Shown here piece by piece: positions 43,408 to 51,797 of a DNA stretch of 64,000 nucleotides. Origin of the DNA: Candidatus Saccharibacteria bacterium oral taxon 488 (lineage in GTDB: Bacteria > Patescibacteriota > Saccharimonadia > Saccharimonadales > Saccharimonadaceae); assembly GCA_010202465.1 (NCBI GenBank), contig CP047919.1:496001-560000 (forward strand). The letters are read 5' to 3'. Position numbers and translations under genes: made by a program. A model generated the notes under the pieces. That model was not told the origin of the DNA and searched no databases. It was given only the letters and a program-made list of their open reading frames with translations. Each line of letters starts with the position of its first letter. Within the stretch, counting starts at the first letter, position 1.

Positions 43408-43977
43408 CTACTGCATGATATACCACTGCGCAAATTGATGCCATTGCTGCAGCGTATCAGTCTCAACCGCCAAGCCTTGATCGCGCCGATCAAACACCTC
43501 GGATATCGTCAGGCCGTTACTACCATCCATCGTAATAATCTTGTTGACCGATGCGCCACTCTTGCCACGTGGCGGAGCCACAAACTTCCCCGGCTGATCA
43601 AAGATAAACGTCTGTAGATTATGCCCGTCGTAATAGGCGACAATGTCATGGAGAATAATCTGCCAATCATCTTTGTCGCGTAGCAAAGCCAAAAAATCCT
43701 CGGGCGCCAACCAGTGCGCAACATCCTTCATGTAACCACCGGGAAAGCCGCCGAGCGCGGGCACTTCCCAATTACTATCATTAACAACAACCGGCTTGCC
43801 AACCTTCTCGTACGCCGTCCGAACCTTAGCCTCGGTAATTTTCAATGGATCACGGTGCTGGATCTCATCAATATCGAGATTAATAATCTCCACCGCTATG
43901 TCGTATTGGCTCAGCGTAGCCGTTGCCTCCTCAATTTTACGCGGATTACCAGTGACGAGATTGATGTGTTTTGTCAT
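43408..43977 (-). CDS. Ham1/RdgB-like nucleoside triphosphate pyrophosphatase (divergent)
   Basis: 189 aa from the ATG at 43977, 7 nt after extended -10 TGCTATAAT (43985-43990). Matches the ITPase/Ham1 fold: INLVTGNPRKIEEATATL, EIQHRDPLKITEAKV, VVVNDSNWEVPALGGFPGGYMK. The usual catalytic Glu-Asp-Ser/T loop is changed to NDSNWEV and the C-terminal H-R-x-A motif is weak, so substrate range may differ from the second copy at 44.4 kb. Confidence 0.8.
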   Translation of the reverse strand: MTKHINLVTGNPRKIEEATATLSQYDIAVEIINLDIDEIQHRDPLKITEAKVRTAYEKVGKPVVVNDSNWEVPALGGFPGGYMKDVAHWLAPEDFLALLRDKDDWQIILHDIVAYYDGHNLQTFIFDQPGKFVAPPRGKSGASVNKIITMDGSNGLTISEVFDRRDQGLAVETDTLQQWHQFAQWYIMQ

Positions 43978-44045
43978 GGGGCCGATTATAGCACCTCTCA
44001 TTTTAGTGTGGCTGTAGCACTGGTTTTACCATAGGGGATCCTTCG

Positions 44046-44396
44046 TCAACCAACCTCACTCGGCGCCTTTATAATATCCTCATCCCGTGAGACCGCATGA
44101 ATATTTGACAGTTGTAGAAACCATTTTGGGGTATCATGAACAACGACCACTGGTTTACCAAGCGCTATCGCCATGCCAACTTCGTAGCGCGCACTCTCCT
44201 GGTCGGATTCCCATAGATATACCAAAACATCGGCAGAACGGACAGCCTGAACTTCATCTTCTGGACTGAAATTTGTCTCGTCGTCTTTGTAATTATAGTA
44301 CCAATTACACGGAATACTATAGCCGGAATCCTCTAGGATTTTTGCCACGCGATTCGCCCTGTCGAGATTTTTGCCAGCTAGGTAGATCACTTTCAT
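44046..44396 (-). CDS. Nucleoside 2-deoxyribosyltransferase-like protein
   Basis: 116 aa with the short Rossmann-like NDT fold: VIYLAGKNLDRANRVAKILEDSG, ADVLVYLWESDQESARYEVGMAIALGKPVVVV. The Glu in the RYEVGMA helix corresponds to the family's nucleophile region. Such enzymes cleave or exchange bases on deoxynucleosides or hydrolyse damaged or modified nucleotides. Own promoter: TGCTATTAT (hexamer 44403-44408), 6 nt before the ATG. Confidence 0.68.
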   Translation of the reverse strand: MKVIYLAGKNLDRANRVAKILEDSGYSIPCNWYYNYKDDETNFSPEDEVQAVRSADVLVYLWESDQESARYEVGMAIALGKPVVVVHDTPKWFLQLSNIHAVSRDEDIIKAPSEVG

Positions 44397-44416
44397 ATAT
44401 AAATAATAGCATATGT

Positions 44417-44971
44417 TTATTCAAGTGTGGTGAGAAATTGACGGACGGCATCGATTGGCTTGAATAAGCGGTACGTCTCAGCGTCCTCATCTGGCGTTAA
44501 TTCGGCGCGCGTTTTGCCCCCGTAGCCATCTGGGCAAAATATTTTATCCCAGCCAAAGCCGCCATCGCCTATGGGATACTCAGAGATAGCGCCATGAAGT
44601 TCAGCGCGAAACAACCTGACCCGCTGGCCGTCATAGTAGCCAAACACGCATGCCGCCACCGCCGATCGATCGTCAAAGCCATCAAGCATCCGGCAGAGAT
44701 TCTCTAAGCCGTTTGGCGCCTCCACAAAAAACTTGATAAACGGACCCGGCAGTCCACCGAGCGCCGTAAACTCAAGCGCCACATCCTCAACCAAAACTGG
44801 ACGCTTAGCAACTGCATACGCCTGACGTACCTTATGCTCAACAATCTCTTCCAAGCTCGTTGATTGAATTTCCGTTAAATCAACCGCCCGATGCTTCAGT
44901 GGTAAACCCAGCATGCGCGATAAGTAATCTGCCTTGTGCTGATTGCCGGTGATAAACGTAATCGTCTTCAT
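44417..44971 (-). CDS. Ham1/RdgB-family inosine/xanthosine triphosphate pyrophosphatase
   Basis: 184 aa. Removes non-canonical purine NTPs (ITP, XTP) in relatives. ITFITGNQHKADYLSRML, VEDVALEFTALGGLPGPFIKFFVE (catalytic Glu-Asp), GDGGFGWDKIFCPDGYG and TYRLFKPIDAVRQFL fit the family. GTG at 44974 is an alternative start; AGGTG precedes the ATG. Two bp follow the stop of the MazG-like/DUF1653 gene, so the two are co-translated. Confidence 0.86.
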   Translation of the reverse strand: MKTITFITGNQHKADYLSRMLGLPLKHRAVDLTEIQSTSLEEIVEHKVRQAYAVAKRPVLVEDVALEFTALGGLPGPFIKFFVEAPNGLENLCRMLDGFDDRSAVAACVFGYYDGQRVRLFRAELHGAISEYPIGDGGFGWDKIFCPDGYGGKTRAELTPDEDAETYRLFKPIDAVRQFLTTLE

Positions 44972-44976
44972 CACGC

Positions 44977-45633
44977 TTACACCTGAGTTTCAGAGTTTAC
45001 TTTCTCAAATCGCGACACAGATTTCCCATCCAGTACTACCGTTTCCGTAAACATGTTGGCGGGGCGAGCAAATAACTCATATTCATTTTCATAGAGAGGT
45101 CGGTAAATTACTAGGAAGTCTTCTGCCTCAGTTTCTAACGCTAGACCGATCACCTCGTATAGCTTGCCTGACTTGCTATGCTTGTACACACCCTTGCTTA
45201 TTTTCGCGCAACGACTCTGCTCTTTACTATCCGCAGCTTCTTCGCGATACTTCTCTGGCTGAGCGCGGAAGATTCCTACCCATTTACTATCATCATCCAG
45301 GTCATGATATTTAATGTAATGTCGTTTGTCAAAGCCACCCTTGCTCTGTTTCTTGCACGCCATTTCCGCCTGGACTTGCTCGACAGAAAAACCAAAATCT
45401 TGGCGCAGCACGTCAACAACTTCCTGTAAATCAGCCAGCTCTTTGAGAGATTCGCCGCGTTGATCATCGTCCAGCGGGATTTCGTCCGCTTCCTCATGAA
45501 TCTTACGAAGCAGCTCCCGGCGAAATTCTTGCTTGTTTAGTTCGCGGTACTCTGTATGTAAAACTTCTTCGTCATCCAAACACTTTTTCACAACTTTGTC
45601 GCGAACTAGTTTTTGTAAATAAAATCGAATCAT
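44977..45633 (-). CDS. MazG-like pyrophosphohydrolase fused to DUF1653
   Basis: 218 aa in two parts. Residues 1-95: all-alpha NTP-pyrophosphatase-like domain (FYLQKLVRDKVVKK, KIHEEADEIPLDD, ESLKELADLQEVVDVLRQ). Residues 145-212: DUF1653, normally a free-standing small protein (GVYKHSKSGKLYEVIGLALETE, VIYRPLYENEYELFARPANMF, RFEKV). A charged linker with a KRHYIKYHDLDDD patch joins them. The start has GGAGG 7 nt upstream. It lies between the NDT-like and Ham1 genes with 0-5 bp spacing. Confidence 0.78.
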   Translation of the reverse strand: MIRFYLQKLVRDKVVKKCLDDEEVLHTEYRELNKQEFRRELLRKIHEEADEIPLDDDQRGESLKELADLQEVVDVLRQDFGFSVEQVQAEMACKKQSKGGFDKRHYIKYHDLDDDSKWVGIFRAQPEKYREEAADSKEQSRCAKISKGVYKHSKSGKLYEVIGLALETEAEDFLVIYRPLYENEYELFARPANMFTETVVLDGKSVSRFEKVNSETQV

Positions 45634-46041
45634 CTAATTACCTCCGCTGGTTAATGCTTCAACGCCATCTTCATACACCAAGTCGCCAAGCTCAACTTCG
45701 TAAATGTGCTTATCATTACGAAACGCAAAAAATCGGACGGTTTTATGCTGCTGCCAGGCTTGAGCTATTTCCGCCCGCACGCCATCAGCGATGTCGCCAA
45801 ATACCCACAGCTCATCAGCGCGCGCCACCAGCGTATTATTGGCGCGCCGTACCGTATCGCGCTCCACCGCGTCAAGCGAGAAATAATCAAAACTGGTAAA
45901 TGGGTTAATCGGCACAACGCCTTGATCAAGCGCAAATTTCGTTACAAAAAATCTCATGTAAAAATATTTCTTGGACATCGCCGTAAACACAACTGTGTCG
46001 GCAGGTTTGATAGCGAGGGCGCGATGTGATTGCTGAGTCAT
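45634..46041 (-). CDS. Nucleoside 2-deoxyribosyltransferase-like/unknown Rossmann protein
   Basis: 135 aa. VVFTAMSKKYFYMRFFVTKFALDQGVVPINPF and ADELWVFGDIADGVRAEIAQAW resemble NDT-superfamily proteins more distantly than the 116-aa gene. The Glu of GVRAEI is in the expected position. SD GGAGG; the start is 13 bp after the ligA stop. Likely same polycistron as ligA, the MazG-like fusion and Ham1. Confidence 0.6.
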   Translation of the reverse strand: MTQQSHRALAIKPADTVVFTAMSKKYFYMRFFVTKFALDQGVVPINPFTSFDYFSLDAVERDTVRRANNTLVARADELWVFGDIADGVRAEIAQAWQQHKTVRFFAFRNDKHIYEVELGDLVYEDGVEALTSGGN

Positions 46042-46054
46042 GATTATTACCTCC

Positions 46055-48085
46055 TTATTGTATAAGCTCTAACAATGTTTGTTCATCAATAATTTTAGTG
46101 CCGTATTGTTCAGCTTTTTTTAGCTTGCTGGCGCCGACTTTACCACCCGCTACCAGATATGTTGTATCTTTTGCAACAGCGGTTTGAAAGACACCACCTA
46201 GATTGCGGATTTTTTCCGCGGCGGCATCACGGCCCATCGACTGCAGCGTGCCAGTAATGACGAAACTTTGGCCAGCCAGGCGATCAGATTTTCGACTAAA
46301 CTGCGGCGCCACACCCAAGTCAGCAAATTTTTCGAGCAGCGTCACATTATCTTCATCAGCAAACCATGCCACGATTGACTCGGCAACAATTTCACCGACG
46401 CCGTCCACTTCGCGTAGCTCATCGATAGTCGCTTGGCTGAGTTTCTCAACACTTTCAAAGTGATTCGCAAGATCAATCGCCGTCTGCGCGCCAACATGCC
46501 GAATACCGAGACCAAACAAAAATCGCTCCAAGGCTGGCTGCTTCTTGGCAGCAATGGCATCAATGAGCTTTTGCGCGGAAATATCAGCGAAACGCTCTAA
46601 CTGCAGCAAATCGTCTTTCGTCAGACGGTAGATATCTGCCAAATCATTAACCAGCCCAGCTTCTACCAGCGCCTCGACATTTTTCTCGCCCAATGTGTCG
46701 ATGTCCAGCGCGCCTTTGGAGGCAAAGTGTGCCAGGGACCGCTTCAAAATCAGCGGGCCACTCAAACCTTTAACGCGGTAGACTGCCTCGCCCTCTGGCC
46801 GCACAAATGCTAGTTCTGGATATTGGCGCGCCAGTTCTGCTGGATAATCAATTGGCTTAGTATCTGCCGGTCGCAATTCTTTTAGCACAGTTTGCACCTG
46901 CGGGATGATGTCGCCGGCCTTGAAAATCACCACCGTATCGCCGCGGCGCACATCTAGCCGGGCAATTTCATCAGCATTATGCAGACTGGCGTGCTGCACC
47001 GTCGTACCAGCCACCACCACTGGGTCAAACACCGCTACTGGCGTGGCCGCACCGGTTCGACCGATGGAAATAACGATATCACGGACGATGGTCGTAGCTT
47101 CTTCGGCGGCAAATTTATAGGCCACTGCCGCTCGTGGTGTCTTGCCAACGATGCCCAGCTCGGCAAACTGTCGCCGGTCATTGAGCTTGATGACCGCTCC
47201 GTCAGTATTAAACTGCAGCGACTGACGCAGCTCATCAAGGTGATTGATATAGCTCATCACTTCGTCCAGGCCATAGACAATTTGTGTCTGCCGACTGGTG
47301 GTGATGCCCAACTCGTTCATCATCTGATAGCCAAAGGCAATTGTCGGCGTATCCTCGAGGTTATCGCGAATGATGTCATAACCAACGAAGTGCAATGGAC
47401 GCTCTGCCACCAGTTTTGGGTCAAGCTGACGAATCGTCCCGGCTGCTAAATTACGCGGATTGGCAAATTCTGGCTGACCGGCCGCTCGCCGACGCTGATT
47501 TAAGGCTGCAAAGTCCTCTTTGTGCATCACGATTTCACCACGAATCTCCGTCCGACCACGCAAAAAATGAGCAAATCGCTGGTTGGCGCGCAGTGTCAGC
47601 GGCACATTCTGAATCGTCCGCACATTCATGGTCACATCTTCACCAACCAATCCGTCGCCGCGCGTCACGGCCCGCGTCAGCACACCGTCTTCATAAATCA
47701 GCGCACAGGCCAGGCCATCCATCTTGATATCACACAAAAATTCTTCAGTGATGTCCCGGCGCACTTTTTTCATGCGCTGTATCCACGCCGCAACTTCTTC
47801 TCGGTCAAACACGTCCTGCAGTGAAATCATCCGCGTTTGATGCTGGACCTTGGTAAATTTACCGAGCGCTTTTCCTGCCACCCGCTGGGTCGGGCTGTCT
47901 GGTGTGACGAGTTCAGGAAACTGCTCTTCTAGCTGCGACAATTCATGTTTCAGGCTATCAGCCGCCGCCTCACTCATGATCGATTCATCAAACACATGGT
48001 AATGATAGCGATAATCATTGATCAGATCTCGCAGTTTGACAATTCGTTGCTCGGCCGCCTGCCGATCAAGCTGGCGCGCTGTCAT
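46055..48085 (-). CDS. ligA: NAD-dependent DNA ligase lacking zinc-finger cysteines
   Basis: Seals DNA nicks using NAD. 676 aa from the ATG at 48085, in the end of the preceding gene. Domain Ia (YHYHVFDESIMSE), adenylation site CDIKMDGLA with nucleophile Lys about 121, TRGDGLVGEDVT, RGEIVM, FNTDGAVIKLND, OB fold GRTGAATPVAVFDPV, helix-hairpin-helix repeats and BRCT end (SFVITGTLQSMGRDAAAEKI). Between the OB fold and HhH, the four zinc Cys of typical LigA are absent (about residues 413-449). Confidence 0.96.
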   Translation of the reverse strand: MTARQLDRQAAEQRIVKLRDLINDYRYHYHVFDESIMSEAAADSLKHELSQLEEQFPELVTPDSPTQRVAGKALGKFTKVQHQTRMISLQDVFDREEVAAWIQRMKKVRRDITEEFLCDIKMDGLACALIYEDGVLTRAVTRGDGLVGEDVTMNVRTIQNVPLTLRANQRFAHFLRGRTEIRGEIVMHKEDFAALNQRRRAAGQPEFANPRNLAAGTIRQLDPKLVAERPLHFVGYDIIRDNLEDTPTIAFGYQMMNELGITTSRQTQIVYGLDEVMSYINHLDELRQSLQFNTDGAVIKLNDRRQFAELGIVGKTPRAAVAYKFAAEEATTIVRDIVISIGRTGAATPVAVFDPVVVAGTTVQHASLHNADEIARLDVRRGDTVVIFKAGDIIPQVQTVLKELRPADTKPIDYPAELARQYPELAFVRPEGEAVYRVKGLSGPLILKRSLAHFASKGALDIDTLGEKNVEALVEAGLVNDLADIYRLTKDDLLQLERFADISAQKLIDAIAAKKQPALERFLFGLGIRHVGAQTAIDLANHFESVEKLSQATIDELREVDGVGEIVAESIVAWFADEDNVTLLEKFADLGVAPQFSRKSDRLAGQSFVITGTLQSMGRDAAAEKIRNLGGVFQTAVAKDTTYLVAGGKVGASKLKKAEQYGTKIIDEQTLLELIQ

Positions 48086-49181
48086 CGGCGACGACCTTTC
48101 GGTAGAATAGATAAATGTAGCACGCCGAGGCAACAATCGAGAACGCCACCAACATCAACGCCACGAGCGGCACCAGCGGCAGCCAGTTCAACGCCGGTAT
48201 CACCGTTTTGAGTGCACCATCAATCGTAATGACCGGAATAAGCACCGCCGCCCAAACCACGGCGAGCACCACCAGCAGCCACATCAATCGCAGCAAGATT
48301 CGTATCCGCCGTCCTAGTACAACGTCCGAAGCCAGTCGCGCTGCTTCTAGTGGATACATTCCCGGTAGAGTGACGATCACCATAGCAAACAACGTACTCG
48401 TTAGCCAGTATATCGACAAGGTAACGATTAATATGGTGGCACCGGCCGCCAACATCAGCACCACCGTCTGTTGTAACATGCCTGACGTATCCGCCGCTCC
48501 GTAGATGATAGCCGCTATCGCCGCTGGTAATAATTGAATGAGCGCAATAAACACCAGAACCGCCAGGGCAATGACTGGTGCACCCGCGTTATACAGCCCA
48601 TCACGAATCTTTAGGCGCTTATCAGCGGTCACGCCACGAATCAGCCAGATTGTCGTCAGCCATATATATAGCCCAATTAACGCACCAACTAGCTGCTGGG
48701 ATGATCCCACACCACCCGTCGAACCGCCAAGCTGATTGGTAACCACGCCGGCAAATAGCGCCAGTGTCGGCATCACAGCACCCAGGGCTCCTTCTTGGTT
48801 CGCTTCATTAATTGTATCTTTGAGTTGCTGGTACGTATCTTGTGACATTAACCCCGATAACAATACGCCCAATACCGCATATATTGCCGCCAATCCAACG
48901 AAGATCCGCCAGTGCTTTCGCATCAGTTGCCATGCTTGTTTGGTCAGCGCAAAGTAGCCTGGCAACTTGAGCGAACGACGATAGTCACGTCGCTTGGTCA
49001 CTCGAAAACTACGGTGCGGCCGACGGCGGAGAAAGGCTTGGCGGCGCTGCGTTAGTCGCCGCCAAGCCTTATTAAGCCTCTCTTTTAACGATACTGTTTT
49101 CTTTGCCGCGGCGCGACTATCTGCTTTTGAAGTTGCTCGTTTACGCCGCGTGGCGTGTTGTTTTTTGGTTGACTTCGTCAT
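48066..49181 (-). CDS. Multi-pass membrane protein with basic N-terminus
   Basis: 371 aa. The first 75 residues are extremely Lys/Arg-rich (RRLTQRRQAFLRRRPHR), followed by about six transmembrane helices with two long hydrophobic pairs in the second half. The overall look is like YciC/DUF975 or glycerophosphodiester-phosphodiesterase membrane domains, but no motif is decisive. It starts 2 nt after the htpX stop and overlaps ligA by 20 bp, so it is in the htpX-ligA polycistron. Confidence 0.65.
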   Translation of the reverse strand: MTKSTKKQHATRRKRATSKADSRAAAKKTVSLKERLNKAWRRLTQRRQAFLRRRPHRSFRVTKRRDYRRSLKLPGYFALTKQAWQLMRKHWRIFVGLAAIYAVLGVLLSGLMSQDTYQQLKDTINEANQEGALGAVMPTLALFAGVVTNQLGGSTGGVGSSQQLVGALIGLYIWLTTIWLIRGVTADKRLKIRDGLYNAGAPVIALAVLVFIALIQLLPAAIAAIIYGAADTSGMLQQTVVLMLAAGATILIVTLSIYWLTSTLFAMVIVTLPGMYPLEAARLASDVVLGRRIRILLRLMWLLVVLAVVWAAVLIPVITIDGALKTVIPALNWLPLVPLVALMLVAFSIVASACYIYLFYRKVVADDSAPA

Positions 49182-49183
49182 GA

Positions 49184-50059
49184 TTACATCTTTGTTGCAT
49201 TACTTCGCAGACGTGCGATTCGATCTTCTAGCGGCGGATGGGTGCTAAATAACTTTGAGAAAAAGCCAGGGCGCAGCGGATTGTTCATAAACAAGTTCGC
49301 TGTTGAAGTACTCTGCCTGCGCATTGGCCGACCATAACTTTGTAACTTCTCCAGTGCCATCGCCAGCCCCTCCGAGTCGCGAGTCAAGAGCGCACCCGAG
49401 GCGTCCGCGAGATACTCGCGCTGGCGGCTGACTGCCAGTTGCGTAATCGTTGCTAAAATCGGTGCCAAGATTACTACTATAATACCCACGACGTAGACAA
49501 TCGGGCTGGTATCCCCGTCATCATCATCGCCATATATCATCATCCGGAGTGCGATATCAGCAAGCAACCCAATAGCACTCACCAACCCAAAGGCAATCAT
49601 ACTAACGCGAATATCGTAATTACGCACATGACTCATCTCGTGCGCCATCACCGCCTCGAGTTCGCGCTTGTCCATAATTTCCAACAGCCCAGTAGTCGCA
49701 CCAACGATAGCGTGCTTTGGATCGCGGCCGGTTGCAAAGGCATTTGGTGCCGGGTCGTCAATGATATAGACTTTTGGCATCGGCATACCAGAAGCGATCG
49801 CGAGGTTTTCTACTACTCGCCACAGCTCCGGCGCATCCTTTTTTTCAATCTGCTGCGCACCGCTCATCGCCATGGCCAATTTACCAGCAATATAATATTG
49901 TAACCACGCATAAAGCAGTGCACAACCGACAATGATCAACGACAATGAATAGTTCCGTAGATACATACCGACCAGTACACCAATCACGCCGATAATCGCC
50001 ACAAACACTGCCATGATCAGCACAGTGTTTCGCTTATTATGAGAAATTGCACTATACAT
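49184..50059 (-). CDS. htpX: Membrane zinc metalloprotease HtpX
   Basis: Degrades damaged membrane proteins. 291 aa: two N-terminal transmembrane helices, zinc motif VMAHEMSHVRNYD (HExxH), two further helices (about 160-215), third zinc ligand region SRQREYLADASGAL, and FSTHPPLEDRIARLR near the end. TATAAT (50067-50072) ends 7 nt before the ATG, just after the lemA terminator; lemA and htpX are often neighbours. Confidence 0.95.
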   Translation of the reverse strand: MYSAISHNKRNTVLIMAVFVAIIGVIGVLVGMYLRNYSLSLIIVGCALLYAWLQYYIAGKLAMAMSGAQQIEKKDAPELWRVVENLAIASGMPMPKVYIIDDPAPNAFATGRDPKHAIVGATTGLLEIMDKRELEAVMAHEMSHVRNYDIRVSMIAFGLVSAIGLLADIALRMMIYGDDDDGDTSPIVYVVGIIVVILAPILATITQLAVSRQREYLADASGALLTRDSEGLAMALEKLQSYGRPMRRQSTSTANLFMNNPLRPGFFSKLFSTHPPLEDRIARLRSNATKM

Positions 50060-50079
50060 ATTAGATATTATACCAAAAA

Positions 50080-50104
50080 CCGCCCGCCGAAAATAGGCGA
50101 GCGG
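50080..50104 (-). terminator. lemA terminator
   Basis: Minus-strand CCGCTCGCC / GGCGGGCGG stem with a TATTTTC loop, followed by TTTTTGG. Lies between lemA and the htpX -10 box. Confidence 0.8.
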
Positions 50105-50131
50105 CTTAGTTCAGGCAAAGATTATCCTGCC

Positions 50132-50701
50132 TTAGAATTTCACCTCGACTGGATTCTCAACACTTGCTCGATCAGCAACCTCAAAGAACTCCTTGGCCTG
50201 GAAGCCGAACATACCGGCAACCATGTTAGCTGGGAACCTTTGAATCCTTGTGTTCAGATCGCGAACGCCGCCATTGTAAAAGCGACGCGATGCCTGGATC
50301 TTATCCTCAGTATCAACCAGCTCTTGCTGTAGCTGCAAGAAGTTCTCATTAGCCTTCAATTCCGGATACGCCTCAGCGACAGCGAACAGGCTCTTTAGGG
50401 CACCCTCTAACATATTCTCTGCCTGAGCCGTATCGGCCACGCCTTTGGCACCCATAATGGCCGATCGCGCTTCAGTAACCTTTTCAAATACTTCTTTCTC
50501 GTGCGTGGCGTAGCCCTTGACTGAGTTAACCAGGTTTGGAATCAAGTCAGTCCGGCGTTTGAGCTGGACAGTGATATCACTCCATGCTTCCTCGACGCGG
50601 TTACGCAGTGTTACCAGTCCGTTGTACGTACCGATCAAAAACGCCACGATCAGAACGATAACGACACCAACGATAATTAAGGTTATTATTACTGCATCCA
50701 T
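50132..50701 (-). CDS. lemA: LemA-family protein
   Basis: 189 aa: N-terminal membrane anchor (about 4-24), then the coiled-coil LemA domain with VEEAWSDITVQLKRRTDLIPNLVNSVKGYATHE (in parts), LKANENFLQLQQELVDTEDKIQASRRFYN, and a C-terminal FGFQAKEFFEV. Molecular role unknown; often beside HtpX. Leadered: TGGTATAAT (50739-50744), SD AAGGAGAAT. Confidence 0.94.
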   Translation of the reverse strand: MDAVIITLIIVGVVIVLIVAFLIGTYNGLVTLRNRVEEAWSDITVQLKRRTDLIPNLVNSVKGYATHEKEVFEKVTEARSAIMGAKGVADTAQAENMLEGALKSLFAVAEAYPELKANENFLQLQQELVDTEDKIQASRRFYNGGVRDLNTRIQRFPANMVAGMFGFQAKEFFEVADRASVENPVEVKF

Positions 50702-50789
50702 GTTCTATTCTCCTTATGGTTAGTACCTTATACACATAATTATACCATACACACGAGTCGTATAGTGGCAAAATCATGCCAACTCATTG

Positions 50790-50819
50790 TTGACACGCAG
50801 CTCATCATAGTCGTATACT
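50790..50819 (+). promoter_or_regulatory. Promoter of the AbrB-ABC exporter operon
   Basis: TTGACA (50790-50795), 18 bp, TATACT (50814-50819). Transcription would start inside the palindrome at 50822-50846. Confidence 0.75.
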
Positions 50820-50821
50820 TA

Positions 50822-50846
50822 TTCATATAAATCATATTTATATGAA
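50822..50846. promoter_or_regulatory. 25-bp inverted repeat, probable AbrB-family operator
   Basis: TTCATATAAAT, CAT, ATTTATATGAA: two perfect 11-bp arms with a 3-bp centre, placed on the transcription start of the operon whose first gene encodes an AbrB-fold DNA-binding protein. Autorepression is inferred. Confidence 0.65.
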
Positions 50847-50859
50847 AGAAAGGAATTAT

Positions 50860-51075
50860 ATGACAAAACCAAAGAGTAGACATGCTTGGACAGTCAAGGT
50901 TGGCGAACGCGGGCAAATTGTGATACCCAAAGAGGCACGAGATATTTTTAATATCAAGCCTGGCGATACACTTATCATGCTCGGCGACAAGCAGCAAGGA
51001 ATTGCTATTCCGACTAAGAATAAAGTCATTGATACAATCACCGCCGTACTCAATGATACGGAGATGAAATCATGA
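50860..51075 (+). CDS. AbrB/SpoVT-type swapped-hairpin transcriptional regulator
   Basis: 71 aa. The N-terminal 48 residues form a SpoVT-AbrB domain (WTVKVGERGQIVIPKEARDIF, IKPGDTLIML), which dimerises and binds AT-rich DNA. A short polar tail follows. AAAGGA lies 5 nt before the ATG at 50860; an upstream in-frame ATG (50842) sits in the operator. Stop overlaps the ATPase start (ATGA). Confidence 0.88.
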   Translation: MTKPKSRHAWTVKVGERGQIVIPKEARDIFNIKPGDTLIMLGDKQQGIAIPTKNKVIDTITAVLNDTEMKS

Positions 51076-51797
51076 ATGCAATCACTGCGACCAACTTAAC
51101 AAAACGCTACGGTGACTTTGTCGCAGTCGACAGCCTTAATCTATCAATTGAAAAGGGTGAGTTATTTTCACTACTCGGTGTCAATGGTGCGGGTAAGACG
51201 ACACTGATTAAAATGTTATCTTGCTTAAGCCAGCCAACACAAGGTGATGCTATTTTACTCGGCAATAGTATTACCGAAAAATCTCAGGCAGTCAAACAGA
51301 TGATCAACGTTTCACCGCAAGAAACTGCTGTAGCTGGTAATTTATCAGTCCGCGAGAATCTCGAACTGATCGCTGGACTCTACGGACAATCTGCTCATAA
51401 CGCCAGTGAGAGCGCCTCGCGTATGGCAAGCCAATTCAAGCTCGAAACTGTCGAACATAAAAAAGCTAAGCATTTGTCTGGCGGCATGCAGCGACGCCTG
51501 TCGATCGCCATGGCACTCATCTCAAATCCAAAAATATTATTCATTGACGAACCAACGCTAGGTCTTGATATTTTTTCGCGCCGTGAGTTATGGGAGGCGA
51601 TCCAGTTGCTCAAAGGTACAGTGACGACGCTGCTCACAACTCACTATCTCGAGGAAATTGAAGCATTGTCTGATCGTGTCGGCGTTATGGCGCGCGGCAA
51701 GCTCGTGGCAATCGGTACAGTAGCAGAACTGCAAAAACAAACCAATACGCGCACTCTCGAGGATGCGTTTGTAGCACTTGTAGGAGGTATTCGATGA
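51072..51797 (+). CDS. ABC transporter ATP-binding protein (DrrA/CcmA-type exporter)
   Basis: 241 aa: Walker A GVNGAGKTTLIKML, Q-loop region NVSPQET, signature LSGGMQRRLSIAMAL, Walker B ILFIDEPTLGLD and H-loop TTHYLEE. Pairs with the following ABC-2 permease to export an unknown drug, lipid or peptide. Four-bp overlaps on both sides. Confidence 0.95.
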   Translation: MNAITATNLTKRYGDFVAVDSLNLSIEKGELFSLLGVNGAGKTTLIKMLSCLSQPTQGDAILLGNSITEKSQAVKQMINVSPQETAVAGNLSVRENLELIAGLYGQSAHNASESASRMASQFKLETVEHKKAKHLSGGMQRRLSIAMALISNPKILFIDEPTLGLDIFSRRELWEAIQLLKGTVTTLLTTHYLEEIEALSDRVGVMARGKLVAIGTVAELQKQTNTRTLEDAFVALVGGIR

